From the NCBI GenBank assembly GCA_950022295.1, contig OX465598.1, positions 303,316,001 through 303,380,000 of the forward strand: DNA of 64,000 nucleotides, given 5' to 3'. Each line of letters begins with the position of its first letter. The first letter of the stretch is position 1. This DNA is from Bromus sterilis. Lineage: Eukaryota > Streptophyta > Magnoliopsida > Poales > Poaceae. The notes under the pieces were generated by a model, which was given only the letters and a program-made list of their open reading frames with translations, did no database searches and was not told where the DNA came from. A program made the position numbers and the translations under genes. Shown here one piece after another: positions 22,054 through 32,236 of the stretch.

Positions 22054-22165
22054 CCTGGCGCGGCCCCCCTCCTGGCCGCGCCAGGCACCCTCCTGGGTGC
22101 CCTGGCCTCCAACTCTGACTCCACCTAGGCTTGAAATTTTGGCTGCGGAAATTTTTGCTATATAT
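22054..22165 (+). promoter_or_regulatory. Post-pol GC-hairpin and TATA box of C
   Basis: CCTGGCGCGGCC (22054-22065) and GGCCGCGCCAGG (22074-22085) are perfect 12-bp arms with an 8-nt loop. TATATAT follows at 22159-22165, 104 bp before the ATG at 22263. The acceptor-like TTGCAG of B and I is not conserved here (GCTGCGG), whereas the TATA-like box is, favouring an internal promoter over splicing. Confidence 0.55.
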
Positions 22166-22262
22166 TTTCCCGGATCGTCCCGGCACCGTATCTCTCGATT
22201 TCGCAAGTGTTTTCTTTCTCGGTCTGTTTCTGCCAGGAAAACTTTCAGTAGATCTAGGTGCC

Positions 22263-22769
22263 ATGGCTTCCCCAAGTTCCCCCAAGGACAAGTTCGTCAT
22301 CAACGTCATCAACCCTTACCTCGCTGAGGTGAGGAAGCACCCCCAGGTCCTTCGTGTGGAGGACGGTGTTCTCCACAAGGAAGACCTGAAGGGACTAGTC
22401 AAGGAAGGGCGCACCGAGGAGCGGCTGAAGGAGATGGAACATGAGGTCTTCAAGTTCAAGAAGATGGTGGAACGTGGTGTTGAAGCTAACTTCGACATCA
22501 TGAACGAGATCGAGGCTTCCCACAAGAAAGAGATGAAGGAGATGTGGTCAAGTTTGTCCGCACTAGAAGAAAAATTGTATGGGCTCCAAGCACAAATCAA
22601 TGATCTGCACAACCAGAACTATGAGTATGAACTAAAGTTTTTGCGCATGGGTTTAGGTTCTGAGTGCAGGATCCTGGAGACGGGAATGTTCTTCAAGACT
22701 GGAGAGGAGCTACCATGGAAGCGCTTCGCCATGGAGTACCTGACTGAGAAGAAAAAGAATGAGGAGTAA
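22263..22769 (+). CDS. Post-pol coiled-coil protein of C (unknown function)
   Basis: An intact 168-residue frame starting MASPSSPKDKF, in a strong initiation context (GTGCCATGGCT). In-frame upstream extension is possible, but this ATG is shared with I. The central part (about 45-130) is highly charged with heptad spacing, including VKEGRTEERLKEMEHEVF and LYGLQAQINDLHN, so probably a long coiled coil. The C-terminus is basic (TEKKKNEE). There is no signal peptide, membrane segment or zinc motif. The I copy aligns along the full length, so this is a real conserved accessory ORF. A structural or RNA-binding partner of Gag is one guess; nothing in the sequence settles it. Confidence 0.7.
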   Translation: MASPSSPKDKFVINVINPYLAEVRKHPQVLRVEDGVLHKEDLKGLVKEGRTEERLKEMEHEVFKFKKMVERGVEANFDIMNEIEASHKKEMKEMWSSLSALEEKLYGLQAQINDLHNQNYEYELKFLRMGLGSECRILETGMFFKTGEELPWKRFAMEYLTEKKKNEE

Positions 22770-24370
22770 ATCTCCTCGGGTAATGGCATCCCCTCAGCTT
22801 GTTCCAAGCTTGGGGGAGTGCCGGGTATCTTTTATCTTTATCTTTGTCTTTAGGAGTCAAGTAGAGTCGTATCATGTCTAGGGAAGTTACTTTATGAAAT
22901 AGGTGTTGCTTTGTGGTCTATCACTCCTTTTGTGGAGAGCTTTGTATCCGTGAGTGTGGAGTCGTCTATGAAGGAATATTAATGAGAAGTCTATTGGTTT
23001 CTTCGCTGCACTCGAAATTCTCTTCACGCAATCGACATTATGAGCTGATTCTTATGGGGAGTATTGACCTTATACCAGGTATGGCTTAGAAAACTTTATT
23101 TAAATCTTGGCACATATAGCTTTGGTCATAACAACAAGCATGTTTTTCTCAAAGTAGCGACATAGCCAAAACCTTTGTGTTATTATGCTTGAAGTGTTAT
23201 GATTGACAAGGAAGAAAACTTGATGTTTCATGCTAGTTTTAATGTTTATGCATTTTATTGCTTGCATCTAAGTTATCATCAATTGTCTGGTCTCTCAAAG
23301 CCTTGCTAGCCAAAACTCTGTACTAAGCAGAATTCTGCTTGTACTTTCATACCCTGAAACCAACATCTTCCACTTGAGTCCACCATACCTTCCTATTTCT
23401 GGTATTCCACTACCACTCCTAAAGTATATAATTTGTGTGCTATCTCTAGATGTTCAAAATCTTCTGTTTTGTTCCACTAATTCAGCTCATGAGGAAGTGG
23501 TGGGTAACCCATGATCTTCTTAATTTGGACAAGTTTTATCTTGGGATTCCATGTCTAATCTGCAAACCCCTAATACGAGAAGGGACTGGCATGAGTGCCT
23601 AACTCGTAAAAGATAAATAGTAACACACAAGTTCCTTTTCCCATTTATGAGTGATAAACAAAGGAATTTAAGGGGATGTGATCGTCCCCACATGGGAGCC
23701 GTTCCTCGAAACTTGTCCAAATCATGAAGTGAGTGAGTCATCTATCAGCAGTCGTTGACGGATCATGCACCTCCCAAAAGTCTGTATTTATTCTGTTTGA
23801 TCTAGAGATGGCACATGAGTTTTCCCTGCTTACCCTTTTGCACGGGGTTTATCCTTTATTTTTTGCTGAGTCAGTCCTTCCTACTTCTTTCCTTCTTGAG
23901 AGAGAACAGACACTTGATGTTAATAAAGATTCTTGCATACAAAGCTGCATTGAAAGTTAGCATGTTACATCTTTGTTGACATTATCTTTTGATAAGTGAG
24001 TTGTTTGCAAAAGCTTATGCTGAGTAAACATCTTCCTTTGTGTTAACATGTGCACTTCTTGACTGATAACATGTTCTTTCCAAGCTTCAACTGGTTCCAT
24101 CATAAGTGAAAGAGCAAAAGTAAAGTTTATTAGTTGTTCCTTGACCAAGGCTATGTTTGCCATGATTTGATGAGTTTTCCAGGTCCTACTTTGTTATAAT
24201 TGTTACTACTTTCTCATAAGGACCTTATGAGTTGAGTTTGCTCTTGAGGATGCTTCAGTTTGGTGAGAAATCTTGATGCTTCTTGTCCGTATTCTTTTAT
24301 AGACACCTCACTCTCTAAACTTGTGGACAGGTTTACCGAGCTCAGTAATCGCTTGGGGACAAGCGAGGTC
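22770..24370 (+). other. C 3' non-coding region
   Basis: Homologous to the B and I 3' regions, no gene seen. It includes the internal polypurine copy CAAGCTTGGGGGAGTG (22805-22820). Confidence 0.7.
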
Positions 24371-24385
24371 TAAGCTTGGGGGAGT
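24371..24385 (+). other. C polypurine tract
   Basis: TAAGCTTGGGGGAGT directly before TGATACG at 24386. Confidence 0.85.
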
Positions 24386-25890
24386 TGATACGTCCAAAAA
24401 GCATCACTATTTTATATTGTAACCTATTCATTGATATATTCCACTTTAAAGTATGGTTCTTATGTTGTTTTGGCTTGTTTTACACAGTTTACAACTTTCC
24501 GGTGCCGAAGCAGCAGAACCGGGATTTAGCGGTGAAAAGTGGACGCCAAGTTGCTTAATCAGATCAAGTCCAAATATGATGAAAATTTACGGGCATCGTT
24601 TTTATGGGAATTGACTGGGGATCACCGAAGACGGAGGTGAGGGGACCCACTAGACAGCCAGAAGGGTGCCTGGCGCGGTCCCCTCCTGGTCGCGCCAGGC
24701 ACCCTCCGGGATGCCTGGTGGCCCCCCTCGGTGCCCCCTCTCGCCTATAAGACCCCCCTGGGTGAAAACCCTAAGAACATAAGAGATTCCGCATTTCGCC
24801 GCCGTCACGGGGCGGAAACCTACAGAGGAGAAAATCCATCTCCGGCGGGCAGATTCCGCCGGGGATATCACCTCCCGGAAGGGGAGATCGTCGCCATCAT
24901 CATCATCATCGTCACAGGCATCATCGAGATCATCATCAACATCATCCCCAACATCAGCACCATCTCCATCACCATCCCATCTCATCTCACAATTGCAACA
25001 TGTGTTGTAATCCGTACTATCTATCCTCTCTACTCTATTGGTGTTGATTACTAGTTTTTGGTGAATGCCATTGAGTTTTTTTGGAGAAATATCATTGTGT
25101 CCAGATTGTTTGCCACCCATCTATCACCTCTGATCATGATCTCTTTTATGTCTTGTGAGTAGTTACTTTAGTTCTTGAGAACATGGGAGAAGTCTAGTTA
25201 TTAGTAGTCAGATGATGTTGAAGTATTATGTGTTGTTTGATACTTAAGTTGTGTTGTTATTTCTCTAGTGGTGTTATGTGAGTCGAACACTTAACACTTC
25301 ACCTTTAATGGGCCTAGAGGAATACATTGTGCACAAAGGATGCTTACGGTGGGTTGCCGGAGTGACAGAAACCTGAACCCCAATTCGCACACTTTTGCAC
25401 AAGGGAGATATGGATCCTTGATCGTAATGCTGTGGTTAGGCTTATGCCTTAGTTACTACCTTGTATTTGCGGATGCTTGCAAGGTGTGTAATCATAAGAG
25501 TACACTTATCTTAGTCTAGAAGGTGTACTAGCATTGATCCACCCACCAACAATTATCAACACAATACATATTACTTTGCGGAGTATGGTGAAAGTAACTT
25601 GACTATCTCTCCCGTGTGTTCTCAAGAACGCTTTAGCTTTTATAAGTTTAGTTCCTAGGCTTATCCTTGTGAAAGGATTGGGCCACTTGCTACTCCTCAG
25701 TTACCCTGTTTACTTTGCTTTTCTTTTACTTTTCTGTTGGTTAAACCAAAAACCCCTAAATATTTACCTTTGAGTGTGTGCAGCCTTTCCTTATCCAGTG
25801 TGACTTATCAATACCTTCTGCTCCTCGTCAGGACTGACATCCTTATTTATCGAAAAGCTACAATTGATCCCCTAGACTTGTGGGTTATCA
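24386..25890 (+). repeat. C 3' LTR (1505 bp)
   Basis: TGATACGTCC...GTGGGTTATCA. The GC inverted repeat near 24667-24705 has decayed slightly, and the TATA-like CTATAAG lies near 24745. Unexpectedly, it is followed not by flanking DNA but by a post-LTR leader (25891-25972). Confidence 0.85.
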
Positions 25891-25972
25891 AGAATCGTTT
25901 ATTGGCGCGGTTCACAGGGGAGGCAATCCCACTAAACTTATTAACTTCACCGCCATCAACGAGCTTTTCGGT
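25891..25972 (+). other. Post-LTR leader segment after the C 3' LTR
   Basis: Begins AGAATCGTTTATTGGCGCGG and contains a degenerate PBS, then stops inside GAGCTTTTC just before a second PBS would start. This is sequence normally found downstream of a 5' LTR, so the LTR at 24386 adjoins internal sequence on both sides. The reverse complement of the same leader is at 26945-27040. Confidence 0.7.
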
Positions 25973-26944
25973 TGATACGTCCAAAAAACATCACTATTTT
26001 ATATTGTAATTTCATCCTATTCACTGATATATTCCACTTTAAAGTATGGTTATTATGCTGTTTTGGCTTGTTTTACACAGTTTACAACTTTCCGGTGCCG
26101 AAGCAGCAGAACCATGATTCAGCGGTGAAAATTGGACGCCAAGTTGCTTAATCAGATCAAGTCCAAATACGATGAAAATTTACGGGGATCGTTTTTATGG
26201 GAATTGACTGGGGATCACCGAAGACAGAGGTGAGGGGACCCACTAGGCAGCCAGAAGGGTGCCTGGCGCGGCCCCCCTCCTGGCCGCGCCAGGCACCCTC
26301 CTGGATGCCTGGTGGCCCCCCTCGGTGCCCCTCTCGCCTATAAGACCCCCCTGGGGTGAAAACCCTAAGAACAGAAGAGTTTCCGCGTTTCTCCGCCATC
26401 ACGGGGCGGAAACCTACAGAGTAGAAAAGACATCTCCGGGGGGAAGATTCCGCCGGGGAGATCACCTCCCAGAAGGGGAGATCGTCGCCATCATCATCAT
26501 CGTCGTCACCGGCATCATCGAGATCATCATCAACATCATCCCCAACATCAGCACCATCTCCATCACCATCCCATCTCATCTCACAATTGCAACTTGTGTT
26601 CTAATCCGTACTATCTGTCCTCTCTACTCTATTGGTGTTGATTACTACTTTGTGGTGAATGCTATTGAGTTTTTTTGGAGAAATATCATTGTGTCCAGAT
26701 TGTTTTCCACCCATCTATCACCTCTGATCATGATCTCTTTTATGTCTTGTGAGTAGTTACTTTAGTTCTTGAGAACATGGGAGAAGTCTAGTTATTAGTA
26801 GTCATATGATGTTGAAGTTTTATGTGTTGTTTGATACTTAAGTTGTGTTGTTATTTCTCTAGTGGTGTTATGTGAGTAGAACACTTAACACTTCACCTTT
26901 AATGGGCCTAGAGGAATACATTGTGCACAAAGGATGCTTATGGT
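25973..26944 (+). repeat. D: partial C-type LTR, plus orientation
   Basis: Starts TGATACGTCC and follows the C LTR for about 970 bp up to ...GCTTATGGT, where it is joined head-to-head to E. It contains the GC inverted repeat (about 26259-26295). Confidence 0.85.
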
Positions 26945-28220
26945 CCCAAGCAACGGCGCCAGAAAAGCTCGTTGATGGTGGTGAAGTTAATAGGTTTAGT
27001 GGGATTGCCTCCCCTGTTAACCGCGCCAATAAACGATTCTTGATAACCCACAAGTCTAGGGGATCAATTGTAGCTTTTAGATAAATAAGGATGTCGATCC
27101 CGAAGAGGAGCAGAAGGTACTGATAAGTGACACTGGATAAGGAAAGGCTGCACACACTCAAAGGTAAATATTTAGGGGTTTTTGGTTTAAGCACCAGAAA
27201 AGTAAAACACAAGCAAAGTAAACAGGGTAACTGAGGAGTAGCAAGTGGCCCAATCCTTTCACAAGGATAAGCCTAGGTACTAAACTTATAAAAGCTAAAG
27301 CGTTCTTGAGAACACACGGGAGAGATAGTCAAGTTACTTTCACCATACTCCGCCAAGTAATATGTATTGTGTTGATAAGTGTTGGTGGGTGGATCAATGC
27401 TAGTACACCTTCTAGACTAAGATAAGTGTACTCTTATGATTACACACCTTGCAAGCATCCGCAAATACAAGGTAGTAACTAAGGCATAAGCCTAACCACA
27501 GCATTACGATCAAGGATCCATAACTCCCTTGTGCAAAAATGTGCGAATTGGGGTTCAGGTTTCTGTCACTCCGGCAACCCACCATAAGCATCCTTTGTGC
27601 ACAATGTATTCCTCTAGGCCCATTAAAGGTGAAGTGTTAAGTGTTCTACTCACATAGCACCACTAGAGAAATAACAACACAACTTAAGTATCAAACAACA
27701 CATAATACTTCAATATCATATGACTACTAATAACTAGACTTCTCCCATGTTCTCAATAACTAAAGTAACTACTCACAAGACATAAAAGAGATCATGATCA
27801 TAGGTGATAGATGGGTGGAAAACAATCTGGGCACAATGATATTTCTCCAACAAAACTCAATAGCATTCACCACAAAGTAGTAATCAACACCAATAGAGTA
27901 GATAGGATAGATAGTATGGATTATAACACAAGTTGCAATTGTGAGATGAGATGGGATGGTGATGGAGATGGTGCTGATGTTGGGGATGATGTTGATGATG
28001 ATCTCGATGATTCCCGTGACGATGATGATGATGATGGCGACGATCTCCCCTTTCGGGAGGTGATCTCCCCGGCGGAATCTGCCCGCCGGAGATGGCTTTT
28101 CTCCTCTGTAGGTTTCCGCCCCGTGACGGCGGCGAAACGCAGAAACTCTTCTGTTCTTAGGGTTTTCACCCCAGGGGGGTCTTATAGGCGAGAGGGGGCA
28201 CCGAGGGGGGAAACCAGGCA
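26945..28220 (-). repeat. E: inverted C-type leader and LTR, 5' truncated
   Basis: On the minus strand this reads LTR (28220 down to 27041) and then the leader with two PBS-like sites (27028 and 26961, 67 bp apart). The first ~320 bp of the LTR are missing; the break is at ...AAACCAGGCA (28220), which abuts GTGAG. Confidence 0.85.
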
Positions 28221-28225
28221 GTGAG
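28221..28225. repeat. Target-site duplication GTGAG, right copy
   Basis: Identical to 9599-9603. M's antisense frame resumes directly beyond it. Confidence 0.9.
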
Positions 28226-28806
28226 ACGAGGGTTCCAACCTTGGGAATTGGTCAACCTTACATCTGAATAAGGAGGCAACGTGAAAACTCCCGGCCCCTC
28301 CGCCACATTGCAATAAAACCAGCTATTTTGCCAGTTCTTTACAGAATCTGGCAAGCTTGAAGCAAAATATTGGGTTCCCTGTTTCCGAGCCAAGAACAAA
28401 CCTACGCGCAAGTGATTGAACTCCGTACCCCCACCTTCCCCGGATTTTTTAGCCTTCTGAGGCTTAATAGTGTATATGGTGCGGAAAAGATGCCAATGAG
28501 GCTCTATGCCTATATAACCCTCACATAGGGTAAAAAGCTAGAAAGCAAGTTGATGGCACTGGGAACAAGATGATGAAGTTGAGAACCCGTGAAACCCAAG
28601 AAATCCAATAAGAAGGGATGCGGCAGAAGAGAGAACCCACGATCTACATGAGAAAGAAGTAGAACTCCCTCACCATCTCGAGGAAGAGGATCATCTTCCC
28701 CAGGAGCAGGAAGACGGCAGCCCTCGCGAGGAACCAGGCCGGAGTCTTGATATCCTTGCAACATCTCCACCGTCACGATCGACGGGAGCCACTCCTCGAC
28801 AGACAT
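28226..28806 (-). pseudogene. Antisense gene of M, N-terminal part (Transposase_28-like)
   Basis: Minus-strand frame from ATG at 28806 (context GGAACCATGTCT; an upstream in-frame start gives an unlikely Ser/Arg-rich extension). Segments GEGVLLLSHVDRGFSLLPHPF, read as blocks, and LLDFLGFTGSQLHHLVPSA match the pattern of the Pfam 'putative gypsy type transposon' family (Transposase_28). There the typical order is a VVF...HF.RGFGLP block, then FF..FL.F.GLQPHHL. A one-base loss near 28500 shifts the frame; the following GIEPHWHLFR and WQNSWFYC blocks continue the family pattern. Coding then crosses into 9603. Despite the family name, no transposase chemistry has been shown for this domain as far as I know. 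Confidence 0.65.
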
Positions 28807-29891
28807 GGTTCCAGCGGGATGGCGCGGCGAGAAGGACGAACTCCCAAGGCGAGGTACGAGCAGCCGGCGAGGAAGAAGAAGAGCGCTCCGGCGGCGGCGT
28901 GAATGCGAAAGAGAGAGAGAGGAAGCTAGAAGGAACCTCCAAGACAAATGGACTCAGATCTGTTTTAGGCCACGATGGGGGAGCTTTTATACCTCAAGGA
29001 AAGCAACCGCTACGCTTCAGATCTGCAACCCATTACGGGCGTGCCTAATGATTATCCTAAAAGACAGGCGCGGAAATCGAGGAGATAGGCCTGACAGCGT
29101 GCCCACTTACCTTGATGAAGAGATTCTCTGACAAGACAAGATCTACTTCATGCAAGACTGAATCAGATTTGATTCGAAGCCCGAGACCGTACCGTCTAGT
29201 CGGAAGGCATGTAGCTCCTCGCTGAATAACGGCTTAATCGGAAGAATCTTTCTGTCGACATCTCAGACCGAGTACAACATCACTCGGAAAATTTTCCCGA
29301 GTAAGTTACCAGTCGGAATAAACTGCCATACTTAAGCGATCGAGTAAGCCGTCACTCAGAACGCTAAGGAATGCGAGTGGTGCTCTGATAACTCGAAACA
29401 GCAGTAGGAGAGGGAACCACCTGAAGCTAAGTAAACTAGTTGTGAAAGAATTGCATTCCGAAGCACACTGCAAACGAAAAATCTTGTACGCACTAACTAC
29501 TCAAGGAAAATTCCGAGTAGTTAACTCGCTAGTGGTCCGTCTCTGACGTAGAATGCCACATCACTAGTATGACAAGGCGCAGGGGGTAAAGAGTTGATAT
29601 CCCACGTGGTATGATCTAAAGCTCGAATTTGGACGTATTAGAATATCAACTTTACAAATCTGGTTCATATGGAAGGCCTTTTACTCCAAGACACGACCTC
29701 CGGGGCCTCAGTCCACCTCTTCCGAGAGACACTCGAGTGTCGCCAGATTTTTTCCGTTGACTTGCCCGACCCACACTTGAGGGAAAATTTCAAATATCAA
29801 CAAAGTCCTTCCGGGCCTCTAATTGAGTTTAACCTTCACATACCTCATGAACTCCGACGAGGTCAACTGCCTCAATCACGAGTGCCCGAAA
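28807..29891. other. Non-coding region between antisense gene start and M polypurine tract
   Basis: No gene seen. It would contain the promoter of the antisense gene, reading leftward. It is rich in ACTCGG / CCGAGT words near 29250-29540 that resemble the LTR hairpins further right. Confidence 0.5.
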
Positions 29892-29906
29892 GCACTTGGG
29901 GGCTAC
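29892..29906 (+). other. M polypurine tract
   Basis: GCACTTGGGGGCTAC lies directly before the LTR start TGTCG at 29907. Its core recurs in the 7588-8030 tandem repeats. Confidence 0.75.
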
Positions 29907-30555
29907 TGTCGTGGTCATACCAAAGGTATACCCATAAGTATTAGGAATCAAGCGGTACCCTCAGTTCCTTGGTCTCTCAAATACACCCAAGAAAATAAAT
30001 CAAATCATCAAAGAATAAGGAGCTCGATCAAACTCAGAGACATAGTTCACAACATCTCCGAGTAACACATTACTCGGAAGAAGAAACAATCTCCGGGTAC
30101 GCAGTTACTCGGAAAGCAAACAGGCTCCGAGTAACCAGTTACTCGGAAAAGGGAACCAGCGAGCTACTCATTACTCGGAGGAAGAAGAGCAACGGGAGCG
30201 AAGCATTGAAGATCATAGGCGTTTTCCTCCTTAATTAGCAGTGATGAAGAGACTGTTTCTTGTATTAAATATAGCAATTTGCCCCTGTAATCAAGGCCGA
30301 TTTACTGGGGCATTGAAGGGGAAAAGGCACACTCAATATAAGCCTCCCCCCTCGCCCCAGGAAGGGATACGCGCAACACCATTCCTCATACTTTTGAGCA
30401 AGAACACCCCAGTCAGCCTGGGACAGGACTAAGGTTTTTATCTCTAAGGAGAGGCCAAACCTGTATAATCCTCCTTGCGTAAACCACTCTACGTACAGAT
30501 TCATTTAGCTCCTATTACACCCCCTATCTCTATTGTCAGGATTACATCCCCGATA
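29907..30555 (+). repeat. M 3' LTR (~649 bp, TGTCG type)
   Basis: Starts TGTCGTGG and ends ...CCCCGATA, one base from the expected CGACA terminus. It has a TATA-like AATATAAG near 30336 and a set of short hairpins at 30058-30183. Confidence 0.75.
30058..30183. repeat. Array of short hairpins in the M LTR
   Basis: TCCGAGTAA/TTACTCGGA (30058-30079), TCCGGGTAC/GTTACTCGGA (30092-30113) and TCCGAGTAAC/GTTACTCGGA (30127-30148), then a decayed fourth unit to 30183. Spacing is about 35 bp and loops are 2-4 nt. Confidence 0.85.
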
Positions 30556-32236
30556 TCGTTCTTGGTCACAAGATTTCCGAGAGGGGAATTGAAGTGGACA
30601 AGGCGAAGATTGAAGTTATTGAAAGGATGCCCTATCCAAGGGACATTAAAGGTATTCGTAGTTTTCTCGGTCATGCTGGTTTCTTTAGAAGATTTATTAA
30701 AGAATTTTCTAAGACTTCGAGAACCCTCACTAATCTTCTCCAGAAGGATGTTCCTTTTGTATTTGATGAAGATTGTAAGGAAGCCTTCGAAGTTCTTAAG
30801 AAAGCTTTAATAACCGCTCCTATAGTACAACCACCTGATTGGAAAATGCCTTTTGAAATTATGTGTGATTCTAGTGATTTTGCTGTTGGAGCTGTTTTAG
30901 GACAAAGGGTTGATAAAAAGTTGAATGTTATACATTATGCTAGCAAAACCCTTAATAGTGCTCAAAAGAATTATGCTACTACAAAGAAGGAATTCTTAGC
31001 AGTAGTGTTTGTTTGTGATAAGTTTAGACCTTATATTGTTGATTCTAAAGTTATTATTCATACTGGCCATGCTGCTCTTAAGTACCTTATGGAGAAGAAG
31101 GATGCCAAACCAAGACTCGTCTGGTGGGTACTCCTTCTTCAAGAATTTTATTTACAGATTGTTGATAGGAAAGGAGCAGACAATCCAGTGGCGGACAATC
31201 ATTCAAGGATGGAAGATATACCGCATGATCCCATTCCAATCAACGGTAGTTTTCTAGGCGAACAACTAGTCATTGTAAAAGTACAATCTCTTTCCGATCC
31301 TTTGTTTGCAGATTATGCTAATTTTATCGTTGCAAAGTATTGGCCTCCAGGTTTAAGATTTCAGCAAAGGAAGAAGTTCTTCCACGATTTGAGGCATTAC
31401 TTTTGGGATGATCATCATCTTTTCGAAGAAGGTCCGGACGGGATCGTGAGAAGATGCATACCGGAGCATGAGCGGAAGGACATCCTCAGACAATGTCACA
31501 ATAGTCCCTATGGAGGACATCATACCGGTGAGAGGACCGCACATAAGGTTCTCCAATCAGGTTTTTATTGGCCTACTCTCTTTATAGATGCTAGAAATTA
31601 GTTTTTATCTTGTGATAAGTGTCAGAGAGTTGGTAATATTAGTAGGAGGAATGAGATGCCTATGAATTACTCTCTAGTGATTGAGCCTTTTGATTGTTGG
31701 GGTTTCTATTTTATGGGTCCTTTTCCTCCCTCACATAAGTACATTCACATTTTAGTAGTTGTTGATTATGTAACCAAGTGGGTTGAAGCAATCCCCACTG
31801 AGAGTGTTCATCACAAGACATCTTTGAAAATTCTCAAAGATGTAATTTTTCCTAGGTTTGGTGTACCGAGGTACCTCATGACTGATGGAGGGTCACACTT
31901 CACGCATGGAAATTTTAGAAAAGCTTTAGCCAAGTACGATGTCAATCATAGAATTTCTTCACCGTACCATCCTCAAACTAGTGGGAAAGTTGAGCTCACC
32001 AATAGAGAGATCAAGTTGATCTTGCAAAAGACAGTTAACAGTTCTAGAAAGGACTGGTCAAAGAAGTTAGGAGATGCTTTGTGGGAGTATAGAACTGCTT
32101 ACAAAAACCCCATGGGTATGTCTCCCTATAAAATGGTCTATGGCAAGGATTTCCATTTTCCATTAGAATTAGAACACAAAGCCTTCTGGGGTGTTAAGAG
32201 AGCTTAATGTCAACCCAAAGTTGGTTCGTGAAAACC
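30555..32236 (+). mobile_element. I, left part: Athila element truncated in RT
   Basis: Begins within the RT domain; the 5' LTR, gag, protease and catalytic RT are absent. The matching right part starts at 60698, with H inserted between them. Confidence 0.85.
30555..32236 (+). pseudogene. I pol, 5' part: RT end, RNase H, integrase
   Basis: The frame starts at ATCGTTCTTGG, corresponding to residue ~866 of the B polyprotein. It has an in-frame TAG at 31599-31601 and a one-base insertion near 32192 that ends the frame at 32207. In RNase H the HTDHAA Asp is Gly (31065-31067). In integrase the first catalytic Asp is Tyr (GFYFMG, codon 31707-31709), exactly as in C. The other two triad residues (TDGGSHF and VELTNRE) remain. 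The fragment stops at the H insertion, about 10 residues before the MNLTSLDEW block that resumes at 60698. Confidence 0.88.

Larger units (their letters stand above)
20196..25890 (+). mobile_element. C: 3' portion of an Athila element
   Basis: RNase H and integrase coding, a post-pol ORF, a non-coding region, a polypurine tract and a full 3' LTR. Its LTR matches 9604-11119, so that LTR is taken as C's 5' LTR, with B inserted at its end and a later deletion removing C's PBS, gag, protease and most of RT. Confidence 0.8.
28226..30555 (+). mobile_element. M, right part: 3' region and LTR
   Basis: Contains the start of the antisense gene (to 28806), 1.1 kb of non-coding DNA, the polypurine tract and the 3' LTR. 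At 30555 it is fused to the Athila pol of I, apparently by deletion. Confidence 0.65.

Noticed and set aside
27041..27050. Possible second true element end at TGATAACCC
   Set aside because: It is the 3' end of the reversed C-type LTR E next to its own leader, not a separate insertion; no target duplication fits.
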